From the NCBI RefSeq assembly GCF_036669915.1, contig NC_089316.1:27840169-27904168 (forward strand): a stretch of DNA of 64,000 bases. Direction: 5' to 3'. The notes under the pieces are model-generated. The model was given only the letters and a program-made list of their open reading frames with translations. It searched no databases and had not been told where the DNA came from. Source of the stretch: Pocillopora verrucosa. Lineage: Eukaryota; Cnidaria; Anthozoa; Scleractinia; Pocilloporidae. The position numbers and the translations under genes are program-made. This document shows positions 1 to 10,060 of this stretch, piece after piece. Position 1 is the first letter of the stretch; each line of letters begins with the position of its first letter.

Positions 1-2
1 GA

Positions 3-134
3 GCAGATGACACACGCTTACAGATTTTGAAATCAGAAACGGAAAGATCAGTTGCAGAAGTGACATGCCTGAAAAAGGAGATTACACAGAACCACCTACA
101 ACTGCATGGCACGTACTGGGCGCTTTGCCACTAA
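3..134 (+). CDS. 3' end of an upstream gene, coiled-coil-like C-terminus (partial)
   Basis: An open frame enters from the window edge and runs 43 codons to a TAA at 132-134. The residues are charged and heptad-like (ILKSETERSVAEVTCLKKE) and end in TYWALCH, which looks like coding sequence rather than intergenic DNA. No ATG lies in a position to start it, so it would be the last exon of a gene to the left, and its 5' splice site is outside or at the edge of the window. I do not recognise the family. The interspersed repeat at 139 begins directly after the stop. The call is an inference from composition and could be chance. Confidence 0.4.
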   Translation, partial: ADDTRLQILKSETERSVAEVTCLKKEITQNHLQLHGTYWALCH

Positions 135-138
135 AAAA

Positions 139-272
139 CCCTTTACACCCTAACATGAGTAAGCATAATCTCCCTACTGTTCTCTCTACATTTCCTAAGT
201 TTTTGACAAGGAGAATTTGTTTTGCAATCAAAACTTCTTAAATTAGATGCTGGTCACTCTTAGGGATTAAAG
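139..272 (+). repeat. Interspersed MITE-like repeat, CCCTTT-terminated family (truncated)
   Basis: The block begins CCCTTTACACCCTAACAT, contains GACAAGGAGAATTTGTTT and ends with TGGTCACTCTTAGGGATTAA. The same family recurs at 4460 and, reversed, in every array unit (9857, 21365, 37802, 52908). This copy lacks the middle of the element. Confidence 0.65.
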
Positions 273-3200
273 GCTTAACCAAAGAACATTACCTTGCGTC
301 TCCAAATTGACTAAGAAGAAAATGATCCATGAGCTCCACATGATTAGTTTACATGGCCGAAAGACATGACACAACATCATTTTACCAGTTTCGTTGTGGG
401 TGGCCACAGGCGCTCGGTCAGGCATTTTTTTATCCTCTCTGAATTCTAAAAAATCCACGACATTCCACGTTGAGTTAAAATTACATTTTCCTTTGATTTG
501 AAGTCACTTTGCGACATTTTTTGTCACGAGTGAAAAGGACAAATGTTTCTCGTGACACAATCCTGTTAGGCATTAATTAAGACCTTGTGTTAAGCCTTAA
601 ACTCGATACTCATTGCCAGAATGTTGAACTATTAAAACAAGCTGGCAAGTGCGCCACTATGGGGAAATGCCATGAGATACCTCAAAAGGTGCAAATATTT
701 ATAGACATATCATTAAATTCCTACACTTGTTAATGGGAACTTGTCTTTTCAGTCAGAAGTTACTATCACATTTTATTCGTGGAAAAGTAAACAGGAAATT
801 ATATTTACTTTCCAAACAAAGTATTATCAGCATTTCTATGGCCACTTCGATTCTTGATCGCCGATAACTCGATGGTTTAACTAAACAAAACTCAAACGCA
901 CGAAACAGCATACCGTTATTTTCAGTGAGGGCAAAAGTAGCTCTCAATAAACAGAAAAGCGATGAAAAATCTAGGTGTTGCGATGTGGAAAGAAAAACTT
1001 AGGGTATTTTGAAGATTTCATCCTCATCACGCGATATCTGACGACAACAAAAGTGAAGGGGCGTGTTTGTAATAAAGTTTGTTATTATTCACGCCGTTTA
1101 GTATCAACCTTGTGAAGACTTTTAAATGATTTGATTTTGAAACAGTCAGACTTAACTAGTTGACTAGCGTAAGAACTATTGGAAGACACGACCCATTGCA
1201 CACCATTTTCGGGTTTGCTAGTAAGTTTGCAACAGCAAGGGGAAAGATTTGCAATTGCATGGCCACATCCATGGGCAGCAAAGAGCGAATGAGGCTTTTG
1301 TCCGAGGCTAAACAGAAGCTGAACGCACAGAAACCAAATACATTTTACTCACCCAACGATCGTCAAATATCCACGGAAATGTGAACGAATGGAAAGAAAT
1401 TGCACAACAGCTTCCCCCTGAAAAAAAAATCACAGCTTGTAGAGTTTGATATGATATGAACTTTTAACCCTCGGCATGCAAGACAAGTAATACGAACATA
1501 TGTTCATTATGCCGCCGATGTCGATCAGTCACAGCTGACTCGCGCGCGTGATCTCCAAGCTCGCGTGCGCGAGTTACTCCACAGGCACCTCAGAAACCCT
1601 CACCTCGTTTCATAGTGTTTTTCATGATCGCCGGCAAGGTTTTGAGTTGATTCAGTGCGATAACTAATTTATACTGTTTTGAGTTCCTCTTTCAATTTTT
1701 AGTTCCAAACGCAAACGTGATTCTAAGACAAGTATTTATGTATTTGCATATTGAGATTGGGTGACCTGTGGGTGGCCTGTGGGTGGCCTGTGGGATACCT
1801 TTAGCTGTGTTGTCTGAAAATGATTAAATCGTACAACTTCCATTTTACTATAAGGCAAAAGTGAAAAAAATTTAAAGAAAAAATCAGTTACGTTACATTC
1901 CTCAACATTCCTCATTATAACTACTGAGTGCTGATGGCCCTTTAATCTACAAAGAGGCGAAAGGGCTATTGATCACAATCATTTTTCAAGACTTCAATCA
2001 CCACCTTTTAATAATTCTCAGTTAGTTGGTAATTTGGTACCATATTTAGCAACATGTTTAGTAATCCAACCTCTCAAAAGTCATCTGCAGTCTGTTTGAT
2101 AAGATGAAACTGAATGAAGATAACTTATAGATAACTGGCATGTTAAGTAAAAGAAATAAGATAAAAGAAGAGAACAGATTGATCCTACGTTGATTGCAAC
2201 ATGAGCAAACCAGAAGCTGAGAAAAGAGAAAAGACTGACCAAGTGACAAGACTGACACGAACTTGAGACGATGAAAAAAATCTGGGCCGGTCCTACGAAG
2301 TTTCGAACCCAACTTTGGACCGATTTCAAGATAATTAGGATTTTGTACCCACTCAAATTTATCCTCGCTGTTGCGTTTTCCTACGAAGACAAAACTCTTT
2401 TCTATCAAGGTGAGGTGGAAAATAAAGAAAGATGTCTTTCTGCACACTCTGCCCTCTGCCAGGTTCTCAAATCAGACTGTCATTTCAAAAAAAGCTATCT
2501 GACTGTAGAATGGATTCTAACCTGGACTATTGACTTTGTCTGTTAATTGAGACGATTGATAGACAATTATAATGTACACGATGGTTTATGTAAAAATAAA
2601 CATAAATGACGTTCCACAAGAAATATGTATCCTAAAAGTCATCCACACTACATCGAGTTATTTTTACAACCTATCTGATCTTGTTCGCATAAATTTTGCT
2701 TCAATCATTGCTGGTAAACGAAATAAAGAGAACAGATAATATAAGTGAACTGTTGCACAAGCTTTAGAAATTTAATTTTCAGTCAGTTTATTTGTGTTTC
2801 GCAAGTCAGTTGACGTACAGTTTCCCTGTCACGCCACTCAAACTAGGACAGATTCCATAAATTCTTTAGTAAAAGTTTCCATCTCTAGAAAACAAGCTAT
2901 TCTTTCGCGATCAGAAAAAATCTGATTCAAAGTATTTTGTACTTAAGGAAACGATACAGCCATCTAAAAAAGATCGGCTTTAATTGGAACGAACCAGGGA
3001 CAATTAATTGAATCGCGATAAAATTAAAGAGAAGTAACTTTTCATAAGCTTTCTTTATCGGACTACCGGATACCGTGCTGTAGATGCAAATATTATGATG
3101 AAGCCTGGTAATTATGTTGTGTTATTTCAACTAACGCCATTTGATTACTTTCCCACGCTACGAATTGTTGCAATCACGTAACATTTCCATCATATAGTGT

Positions 3201-4459
3201 TACAAAATATTCATCATAAAAACGTGTGTGCTAAAAACTTCACTTTTTTCGTACTTTATCAAGTAATCATTCTTCAATTGCCGTAATTTTCGTTTCATGG
3301 CTGCACAACTTTTGTCACGCAAAATCTAAATGTTTAATTTGTGTGTTTGAATAAGCATACAGCGTTTAGACAAGATTATTGCATCCCTCAGGAGTAAACC
3401 GAAGCCTCTTCATCACAAACGTTTTGGATTTTTAGTCGCCTTGTAGATTGCACTACCTACAAATCTTTTTCCATTCAGCCACCAGGGTTTATTCCCAAAT
3501 CTGTCCAATTATAGAATCGTCATTACCCGCCAAGTTTCTTAAAAATATGTGAATATTCGTTCGACAAGAACGTAGCAAATGACAATGAGCGATGTATTCA
3601 GATTGTCAATACCCCAAAAGCCTTTACTTTTTTTCTAATTTCCCAAGGGTATAAACTTCAACTTACTAAGCTGTAATAAACCTGACTTCATACCTTAGTT
3701 CGGAGTCACCCTCGTGTCTTGAAACTTTCTAGAACTTTGTGTTGTGTCCAGCAATTGGGCTAAATTTTGAAGTTGATTGACAATTTCTTACGCAGCTATA
3801 TTGTTCAGTCAGTCAATAGCTTCCTTTGGAACGAATCTATTAAAAAAAGCTCTGGTGCGCTGTTTGAAGATTCCGTCCGCTTTGAAAACATAAGAAATGT
3901 TCATTGTTCAATAATTTGGCGTCCTGGTTACTGAGTGTGAAAGGGTCTGGTGTCTAGCACATTGAACGTTTCCAGTGTTCCTCGAAACTTTACTAGTAAC
4001 CAGACTTATTGAACAATTTTGGGGAGCTTTTTCGATAACCAATTGAAAAGCTGGTAAAAATGATTGAAAATTTAAAATTATTCTAAAAAATCTCAAAAAA
4101 GCAAAAAAGAAACACCTATGGAACAGGTTGAACATGTTTGTCAAGTAAGGACGCCTAAAGCATGATATATAGCACGTGTTATGTTACCAGAGGCCATCTT
4201 AAAGATCACTATAGGCACGCACGTTAAAGGTTCATTGTTCTTTATAATCAGCCGGAGAAAATCTTATCCCTTCCTATCAATAATGGCTGGGTAATACCTT
4301 CCTAAAAATTAAATCCACTTCTGATCGTTTAAATCTTTAAATTCCCCCGGTCTTAAATTTGAATATTCTTGACGGCTTAAATTAGTTTGCACGTTTTGCT
4401 CAGCTGTTGAAGTATCTCTGTGATAGCATTTTAAAGTCATCATAGGACGAAACTCTTAA
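273..4459. other. Intergenic stretch without a supported gene
   Basis: Only short overlapping open frames on both strands are present, with no conserved motif and no plausible splice structure. Visible structure is limited to an 11 bp tandem repeat (GGGTGGCCTGT, about three copies, 1757-1796) and a GC-rich inverted repeat near 1540-1580 (ACTCGCGCGCG against CGCGTGCGCGAGT). Confidence 0.6.
1757..1796. repeat. Short tandem repeat, unit GGGTGGCCTGT
   Basis: Three head-to-tail copies of an 11 bp unit, the first with one difference (GGGTGACCTGT). Confidence 0.8.
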
Positions 4460-4664
4460 ACCTTTACACAAAAACATCAATATTCATATTCTCCACACTG
4501 TTCTCTCCACATTTTCTATGGCAATGACAAGGAGAATTTGTTTGACCATCACGAGCCTTTTAAATTGGTTATTATTTCTGTTGTTCTCGTGATCTTTATA
4601 TTTGTTTCAGGGGCAATACTGTAATGGGGATTTAGAAGCCAGTCAGTCTTAGGGATTAAACGGT
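4460..4664 (+). repeat. Interspersed MITE-like repeat, CCCTTT-terminated family
   Basis: The block starts with CCTTTACACAAAAACATCAA, carries GACAAGGAGAATTTGTTT and ends near CAGTCTTAGGGATTAAAC. It is a diverged full-length relative of the roughly 204 bp copies in the array. Confidence 0.65.
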
Positions 4665-4756
4665 GAAACAAGTTGAGAGATCAAAAGGAAGAGACAACAA
4701 TTTGCTTTTTAAAGAAATTAAAAGCTGATAGTTTGAGATGAGAAGATTGTGAATTA

Positions 4757-4780
4757 AAACAAACAAACAAACAAACAAAC
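4757..4780. repeat. (ACAA)n microsatellite
   Basis: Uninterrupted run of AAAC tetranucleotides, six or so copies. Confidence 0.9.
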
Positions 4781-4944
4781 AGGGAAAAGTGTTTTGTTCT
4801 TCTAGCTTGACACAAAGATTTAGTATGTCAATAACTATTAGGACAATAAATGATAATAGCCATTCTATTGATAATTATGAAATAGTACTGATCATTCACT
4901 AACCGCGCGTGCTAAAGAGTAATATGATATGAAGTCGTGATAAA

Positions 4945-5290
4945 TATATGTTATTCACCAGACGGGAGGTCCGTATTGGGAAAAAATGTGCCCGAGGACC
5001 TGGATACCGCCCGAGACCTACACAAGACAGAGGGCACAGTTTTTCCCAATACGGACCGACCTTGGCTGGTGAATAACATTTTTATTTTTTTCTAAAACCT
5101 AACAAATGGTTGCGAAAAGAACGTGACCCGCTGTGAGCGGGCCGGATGGGGAGAATACTGCACGCTCTCGGAACCAATCATATTGCAGGATTTGTAGAAT
5201 ACCGCCCGCTCACGAACTGAGAAAAAAATAACAAAATGATTTTTCCGTTTCTCTGCCTTTATATTTGACTCATTACCGCGGGGCATGAAA
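4945..5290. mobile_element. Foldback (hairpin) element, GGTCCGTATTGGGAAAAA family
   Basis: ATGTTATTCACCAG with GGTCCGTATTGGGAAAAA at 4948-4986 is mirrored by TTTTTCCCAATACGGACC and CTGGTGAATAACAT at 5040-5079, forming a long imperfect hairpin. Next to it (5090-5290, read on the minus strand) is a block with CTGCAATATGATTGGTT that resembles the start of the 1.37 kb repeats at 47224 and 48596 (CTTGCAATCTGATTGGTT). Both the hairpin and the adjacent block therefore belong to one element family that also inserted in array unit C. Confidence 0.65.
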
Positions 5291-6233
5291 AAATGCATAA
5301 TACTTTGAACATGACTAAAAGCAAAAAGTCAGATTTTCATAATTTTAATTACTTTTTATTCATTGTTTCATTTTCTTCAACGGAAACGTTAGGTTTTGAA
5401 GGCTAAATTGGATCAAGAAATTTCAGACGACTGCCATTTTCATACCATTTTCAGAGCTCACTGTTGTGGTTTTTGGGTAGGTTGTCATATTTATTTGCCC
5501 ATGTCATACGAAACTGTGGCGAAGATTCATTTTTTTTATTCCTTTTCTTTGGCACAAAACCACAAAGAACAAAAGATCCCTATTGAAGATAATTTTTCAA
5601 TTCAATTTAACCATTTCTTTAAACCCTTTTTCTTTACAATTGATGATTGTTTTCGTCGAAGGACATTCACAATTAGGAACAAAACAAAAACTCATCAAAT
5701 ATAAAATCTTGATGCGTTGACGTCGTTTACAAATTATTCCTTGATGCGGAACGGAAAAAAGGCTAAAGTTAACTTCTTGATCAAACCGCATTAGAGAATG
5801 TTATTGTCAGGGCTTTTTCTGAGTAGATTTTACCGCTAAGAAGTAGAAACGAAATCGTAACTGAAATTAATATTGGTGTTATATAAGCTTTAATAATTAT
5901 GCGATCTCAACCGTGATTTAATGATGCGACAGTTGAAATAATTGAACATCGTGTGCTGAGTGAAATATCAACAACTAAGAAAACGTCTTTGGATGTGCAA
6001 TGTTTTTGGGAAATTTTGGGTTGTTGGAACACTATGCGGTCACCATAATTTTTTCTTGAGTCAGTAAAAAATATGCAAAATATTCAAGATTTAGTGAAAA
6101 CGGATGGAAGCGGAAATAAAGCAACAACAGATCAGAGAGGAAGGAAGAGGATCGAATATCTAAAGAAACATCTGTTTGAGTCAGTATTCACTTGGAGAGT
6201 CAGAATTACCTCGAGGGCGAAGTAAATGCCAAT
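5291..6233. other. Intergenic stretch, nothing recognised
   Basis: AT-rich DNA with chance open frames (the longest about 100 codons, low complexity, rich in Phe, Lys and Asn). It should hold the promoter of the membrane-protein gene starting at 6234, but I cannot point to specific sites. Confidence 0.5.
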
Positions 6234-7864
6234 ATGTTCAACCTGCTACTTTTCTTTATTTACATTTGTCCAGTCTCACAGGGTCAACAGAAATTAGCCA
6301 GCATGCACATGAGGCCTCTGATGTTGATACAGAGTATTTTTCTTGTATTTGAAGGTAAGAAATTTCAACTTAAGCAAACTAGGAAAAAAAAAAGTTTCAT
6401 TTCAATTCCTGAGTGAATAAGCTGGTCACACTATATGTATACTATCTGAGATGTTTGGTGATATTAGATGTTTGAGCTGTTTTTATAAAGATCTTTTGAA
6501 GGTGAGCTATTAGAGTTTATGGAAAGAAGGAAATATGGAATCATGAATCTGTTTCTCTGAGTTCCGCGAAAATCATGTGAGTAATAAACCACTGTTATGA
6601 ACAGTCATCTTTAGTTGTTTTTATCTATACTCTTTTTCCTTTGAAAATCCAGCGACGCTCACTGAAAGATTACAGACATCCTCTGGCGCCACAGGTAACC
6701 AAGTTACTCGTTCCGTTGAGTTCGCACTTGGAGAAAATTCATCGTCAGGTGCCACAGATCAACCAGCCACAAGCTACTTTCTACGACCATCACCTGGCGC
6801 CACGGGTTTCCAAGCTTCAGGCTCCCTTCAAAAAATTAATGGTCAAAGTCCATCAGGAGTAGTATTAACACTATTATCACCTGTCAATGTTGATCGGGAA
6901 ACTGCATCTTCGCAGAAAGTAACAAAATCATCAAATCACGCTGGCTTTCAAAAGGATGCGAATTTCTCCGCATTTGTGCAACGATCGAGTCCAACATCCG
7001 GTGTTCTAGATCTCTCCGTAGGTTCCTCAGCATCACTACAGACGGCAAGCTTACCGTCAAGAGCCAGAGGTGTTCAGACTACTGGCGAATCGATAGGTAC
7101 AGGTAAAATAACTCTTTCTCAATTTTTGAGAGATTTGAATAATTCTATCAGTTTTCATTAATTAAACAATCTCCCTGATGCACCGACACTTCCTACCATT
7201 GTTTCACTTTCTGCTCTTTCTATCTCATTTTTTCTGTTTTCTTTCACTTCTCATTGTCTTCCTAATCCTAATTCTGACCTCAGCCTTCACGTCTGTTTTG
7301 TCTGTTGATCGAAAGCTTTCTAAGATGTTTTAGAAACTGTGTTTCCTCTGAAACAGAAATGAATCCCCAAAACATGTAAAGTTTGTTTATAATTTTCTTC
7401 TTTTTTCAATAAAAGCTTATACGCATTTCATCTTTATAGTGCAAATACCTGGGATTGTCGCTATGTTTACTCCAGGAGAACCATCAACAGCAGGTAAAAA
7501 TACAATATACAAGGATATGTTTTGTGTCAGAGTGAGATCTCAGTTGGTTCACCTGTGTCTTTTACGAATCGTTTAAACATTTTAAGGTGAACCATTGCCT
7601 CTCCTGGCTAAGATACTCATTCCCGTGTTTGGAGTCCTATTAGTGGTAGTGGTTGGAGTCGCTTGGTGTTGCTGTGTACGAGGAAAGGAAAGAGAAAACT
7701 TCGAAAACCTGATCATTGAATCAACTCTGATGGTACGTAACCACTATGAAACTGATCGTGCGTTCGATGACAAGCTTAGCATAAAACTTAAGGGAATTAT
7801 TAAAAAAACAAAAAACAAAAAAAACACTGGCGAAGTCTCTGTTTGTTGGTGGAACTTAAGTTAA
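6234..7864 (+). CDS. Four-exon gene for a Ser/Thr-rich single-pass membrane protein
   Basis: My spliced model is 6234-6354, 6653-7102, 7440-7493 and 7587-7864; every junction is GT-AG in phase 1 and the total (903 nt) is divisible by three, giving about 300 residues. Exon 1 encodes a hydrophobic leader (MFNLLLFFIYICPVSQG) compatible with a signal peptide. Exon 2 is dominated by Ser, Thr, Gly and Gln with recurring SGATG-type segments, as in an O-glycosylated stalk. Exon 4 encodes a transmembrane helix (ILIPVFGVLLVVVVGVAW) followed by CCCVRGKER, a Cys cluster and basic stop-transfer typical of type I membrane proteins. The C-terminus is uncertain: ATG|GTACGT at 7732 could be a splice donor, otherwise translation stops at TAA 7862. 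No catalytic or lectin domain is seen. Function unknown; a mucin-like surface or adhesion stalk is the most natural guess. Confidence 0.6.
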
Positions 7865-8760
7865 AACACTGTGCTTAACAAAATACGAATACTTTAAGGC
7901 CAAGAGGGTTGTCCCTATCTGCTCACTGGTTTTCGCCTGTTTAAGCTTTACATGTGACTTATTTTCCTCATGTGTTGCTAGGTGAGACTTGATGTGACCG
8001 AAAATCGTCGAGTGTCCTGTTAATTCCATGCCGTGGTATTCCTGTGCCAAGGTTTTAGGTGATAAGATAAACGCGAAGGACACAAAAGATAAGAATAATT
8101 CTCAACAACATCATAACCTGTCATGTCTCACTAACCACTGTATCGAGATTAAACATTTTAAGGCAAGAAGTGAATTACATTATAATCTAAGAGTTTGAAC
8201 TGTAATTTTATAATCTGCCCATTTTCATTTGTCACTCTTGTCATGTTATCGACCTATCGGGTGATAAGCCAATGAGAAGTCTAAGAACTGCTACAAGCAG
8301 ACTCTGATATATGAGAGGACAAGAAACTACCATCAGGGATCAGTAATTGTTTTTCGCCTTGGGAAGGGAGGTAAAGGATTGTGGGGATCACACGGTTTTC
8401 AAGGAGAACGGAGTGGGGAGCAGTCGTCGCTAACAGAGTATAAAGGGGGGACTAGAAAATTGACTGGCAATGAGGGGGATCAGAAAAATACTTCAGAGCC
8501 TTAGAGGGGGGGATCAGGCAAAATTTTATTGTGACGCAACCAAAATCCTCTGACCCCCTACAGGTGATAAATACGACCGGCCCTCAAATGCATAAAAAAA
8601 TTTCTGTACGTCAGGTGAACATAAATGTTCTTTGTAACACATCGATAAAATTTCTAACATGTATGAAACACTTAGTGGAATTTATCATTTTTGTCAATTT
8701 TATTGTTGATGTTCATTTCTGTATGATGATACTCCGAGAAAGATAGCATATCATTCATCA
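7865..8760. other. Intergenic region between the membrane-protein gene and the GPCR
   Basis: No supported gene. The part 8330-8600 is rich in G-runs (GGGGGGACTAG, GAGGGGGATCAG, AGAGGGGGGGATCAGG) that recur in the pattern G-run plus GATCA, and it has the look of an interspersed repeat. The remainder is plain AT-rich DNA. Confidence 0.5.
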
Positions 8761-9726
8761 TTAGATGTCACGTGACCTTTCAGAGGAACTGAACTGTATG
8801 ACCTTCAGCTGAAGGTGCCTATCACGTGGCTCAAAGCGTGACATGAAAACGAGTCTGAACGCCCGCCGGAAGTGCGCAAGTCTGAAGTTGAATATCAGAG
8901 GGTTGGCTGCGGGGTTTAGATAGACGAACGGGAGGAAAAATCTTACACCGGCGAAAAACCAATCCTGCTCTCTGTATTCGGGCAAATAGAGATCCATTAA
9001 TTTAAAGATGAGATAAGGAAGTAGAGATGCTATAAAACAAAACACTATCAGTTGTGTGGTGACTGCCAAAGTCTTCTCTCTCTGTCTACGTTTTGATTCA
9101 ACACCAGAGTAATTTGATGGCCTTACAGAACCTTCCAACAGACATTCTGTTTTCCTGTTGTGCAGTCTTATTACCATAACAAGCGCTATATTTACAGCGA
9201 TCAATGCCAAGAAGGGTGCAGTAACAGTCAAGTGAAAGCGTAAAGGTGTACTCCTCCAATTAGACCCCGCTAAATTTGATAAACTGAAGGTAAGAGAGTA
9301 AACCACCACGGCTGCCACAGCAATGACACCTCTCTGTACCGTGGACTTTTGCCGATAGTCGATTGGAAAAGCTACAGCAAAGAGCCTCTCACAAGACAGC
9401 AACAACGCTAACATATTTGCTGTACAAATTGTGAACCCAGCGAAAACTGCTGCGAACATTGTACCTTCCAGTGAGGAAGAATTCTCTTTTCCAAGTGCGC
9501 ACAAAATATAATTGTAGATAACACCAATTCCTGTCACACTTCCACTCAAAAAGTCCATCAGCGCTAGAGCGGCTATGTACACCACTATAGGCTTCCTGAA
9601 GCATCTTGAGGGATCTTTGTACAGAACAACAAGGAGTAAACCATTAGCGACAGATGCAACAGAGCAAAACAAAACGAGAAAAATCAGCCCCGTTGTGCAG
9701 ATTGCCACTCTAAAGTCGCTTTCCAT
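8761..9726 (-). CDS. Orphan rhodopsin-class (class A) G-protein-coupled receptor, intronless
   Basis: A single 321-codon frame, starting at the ATG at 9726 (an in-frame TTG lies six codons upstream), encodes seven hydrophobic helices. TM1 (about 8-34) has the conserved Asn in SVASVANGLLL (N28); TM2 has Asp57 in ALALMDFLSG; TM3 ends in ERL (112-114), the counterpart of the DRY motif; TM7 carries NPLIF (275-279) for NPxxY and is followed by a basic helix 8. A glycosylation sequon (NSS, 81-83) sits in the first extracellular loop. It lacks a Cys at the usual start of TM3, so the common TM3-ECL2 disulfide is absent, and TM6 has LLP rather than CWxP. Class A is secure; the ligand cannot be inferred. 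It is not the same receptor as the GPCR pseudogenes of the array, whose sequence is unrelated beyond the class. The neighbouring array begins about 90 bp upstream of its start codon. Confidence 0.88.
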   Translation of the reverse strand: MESDFRVAICTTGLIFLVLFCSVASVANGLLLVVLYKDPSRCFRKPIVVYIAALALMDFLSGSVTGIGVIYNYILCALGKENSSSLEGTMFAAVFAGFTICTANMLALLLSCERLFAVAFPIDYRQKSTVQRGVIAVAAVVVYSLTFSLSNLAGSNWRSTPLRFHLTVTAPFLALIAVNIALVMVIRLHNRKTECLLEGSVRPSNYSGVESKRRQREKTLAVTTQLIVFCFIASLLPYLIFKLMDLYLPEYREQDWFFAGVRFFLPFVYLNPAANPLIFNFRLAHFRRAFRLVFMSRFEPRDRHLQLKVIQFSSSERSRDI

Positions 9727-9856
9727 TTCTCCGAATACCAACAATGAACGTCTCTAGCAAGTTCACAATGTCATCTGCTTCCGTGCGCTACAAAAATAAG
9801 AACAAAAAAAAAAAAAAAATCAAAGTTAGTAATGTGCCCACTCCAAAATTCTTCCT

Positions 9857-10060
9857 CCCTTTTGACCCCTAAGAGTGACTGGCATCTAATTTCTTCTTAC
9901 AGTATCAGCCCTGAATCACATATTAAGGTCAGAAGAATAAAGGAAATGATCACCACTGACAGAGCTCATGATTGTTAAACAAATTCTCCTTGTCAGTACC
10001 TTAGGAAATGAATGGAGAACAGTGTGGAGAATATGCATACTGATGTTAGTGTGTCAAGGG
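9857..10060 (-). repeat. CCCTTT-family MITE-like repeat in unit A
   Basis: It runs from CCCTTTTGACCCCTAAGAG to GTGTCAAGGG, 204 bp, with short inverted CCCTTT/AAGGG ends. Equivalent copies sit at the same place in the other units, so insertion predates the array. Confidence 0.75.

Noticed and set aside
1160..1384. 74-codon plus-strand frame
   Set aside because: No motif, starts at a non-ATG codon, no splice context; consistent with chance.
2058..2546. Overlapping frames of 90-129 codons on both strands
   Set aside because: They are mutually exclusive readings of the same DNA with low-complexity composition and no recognisable domain.
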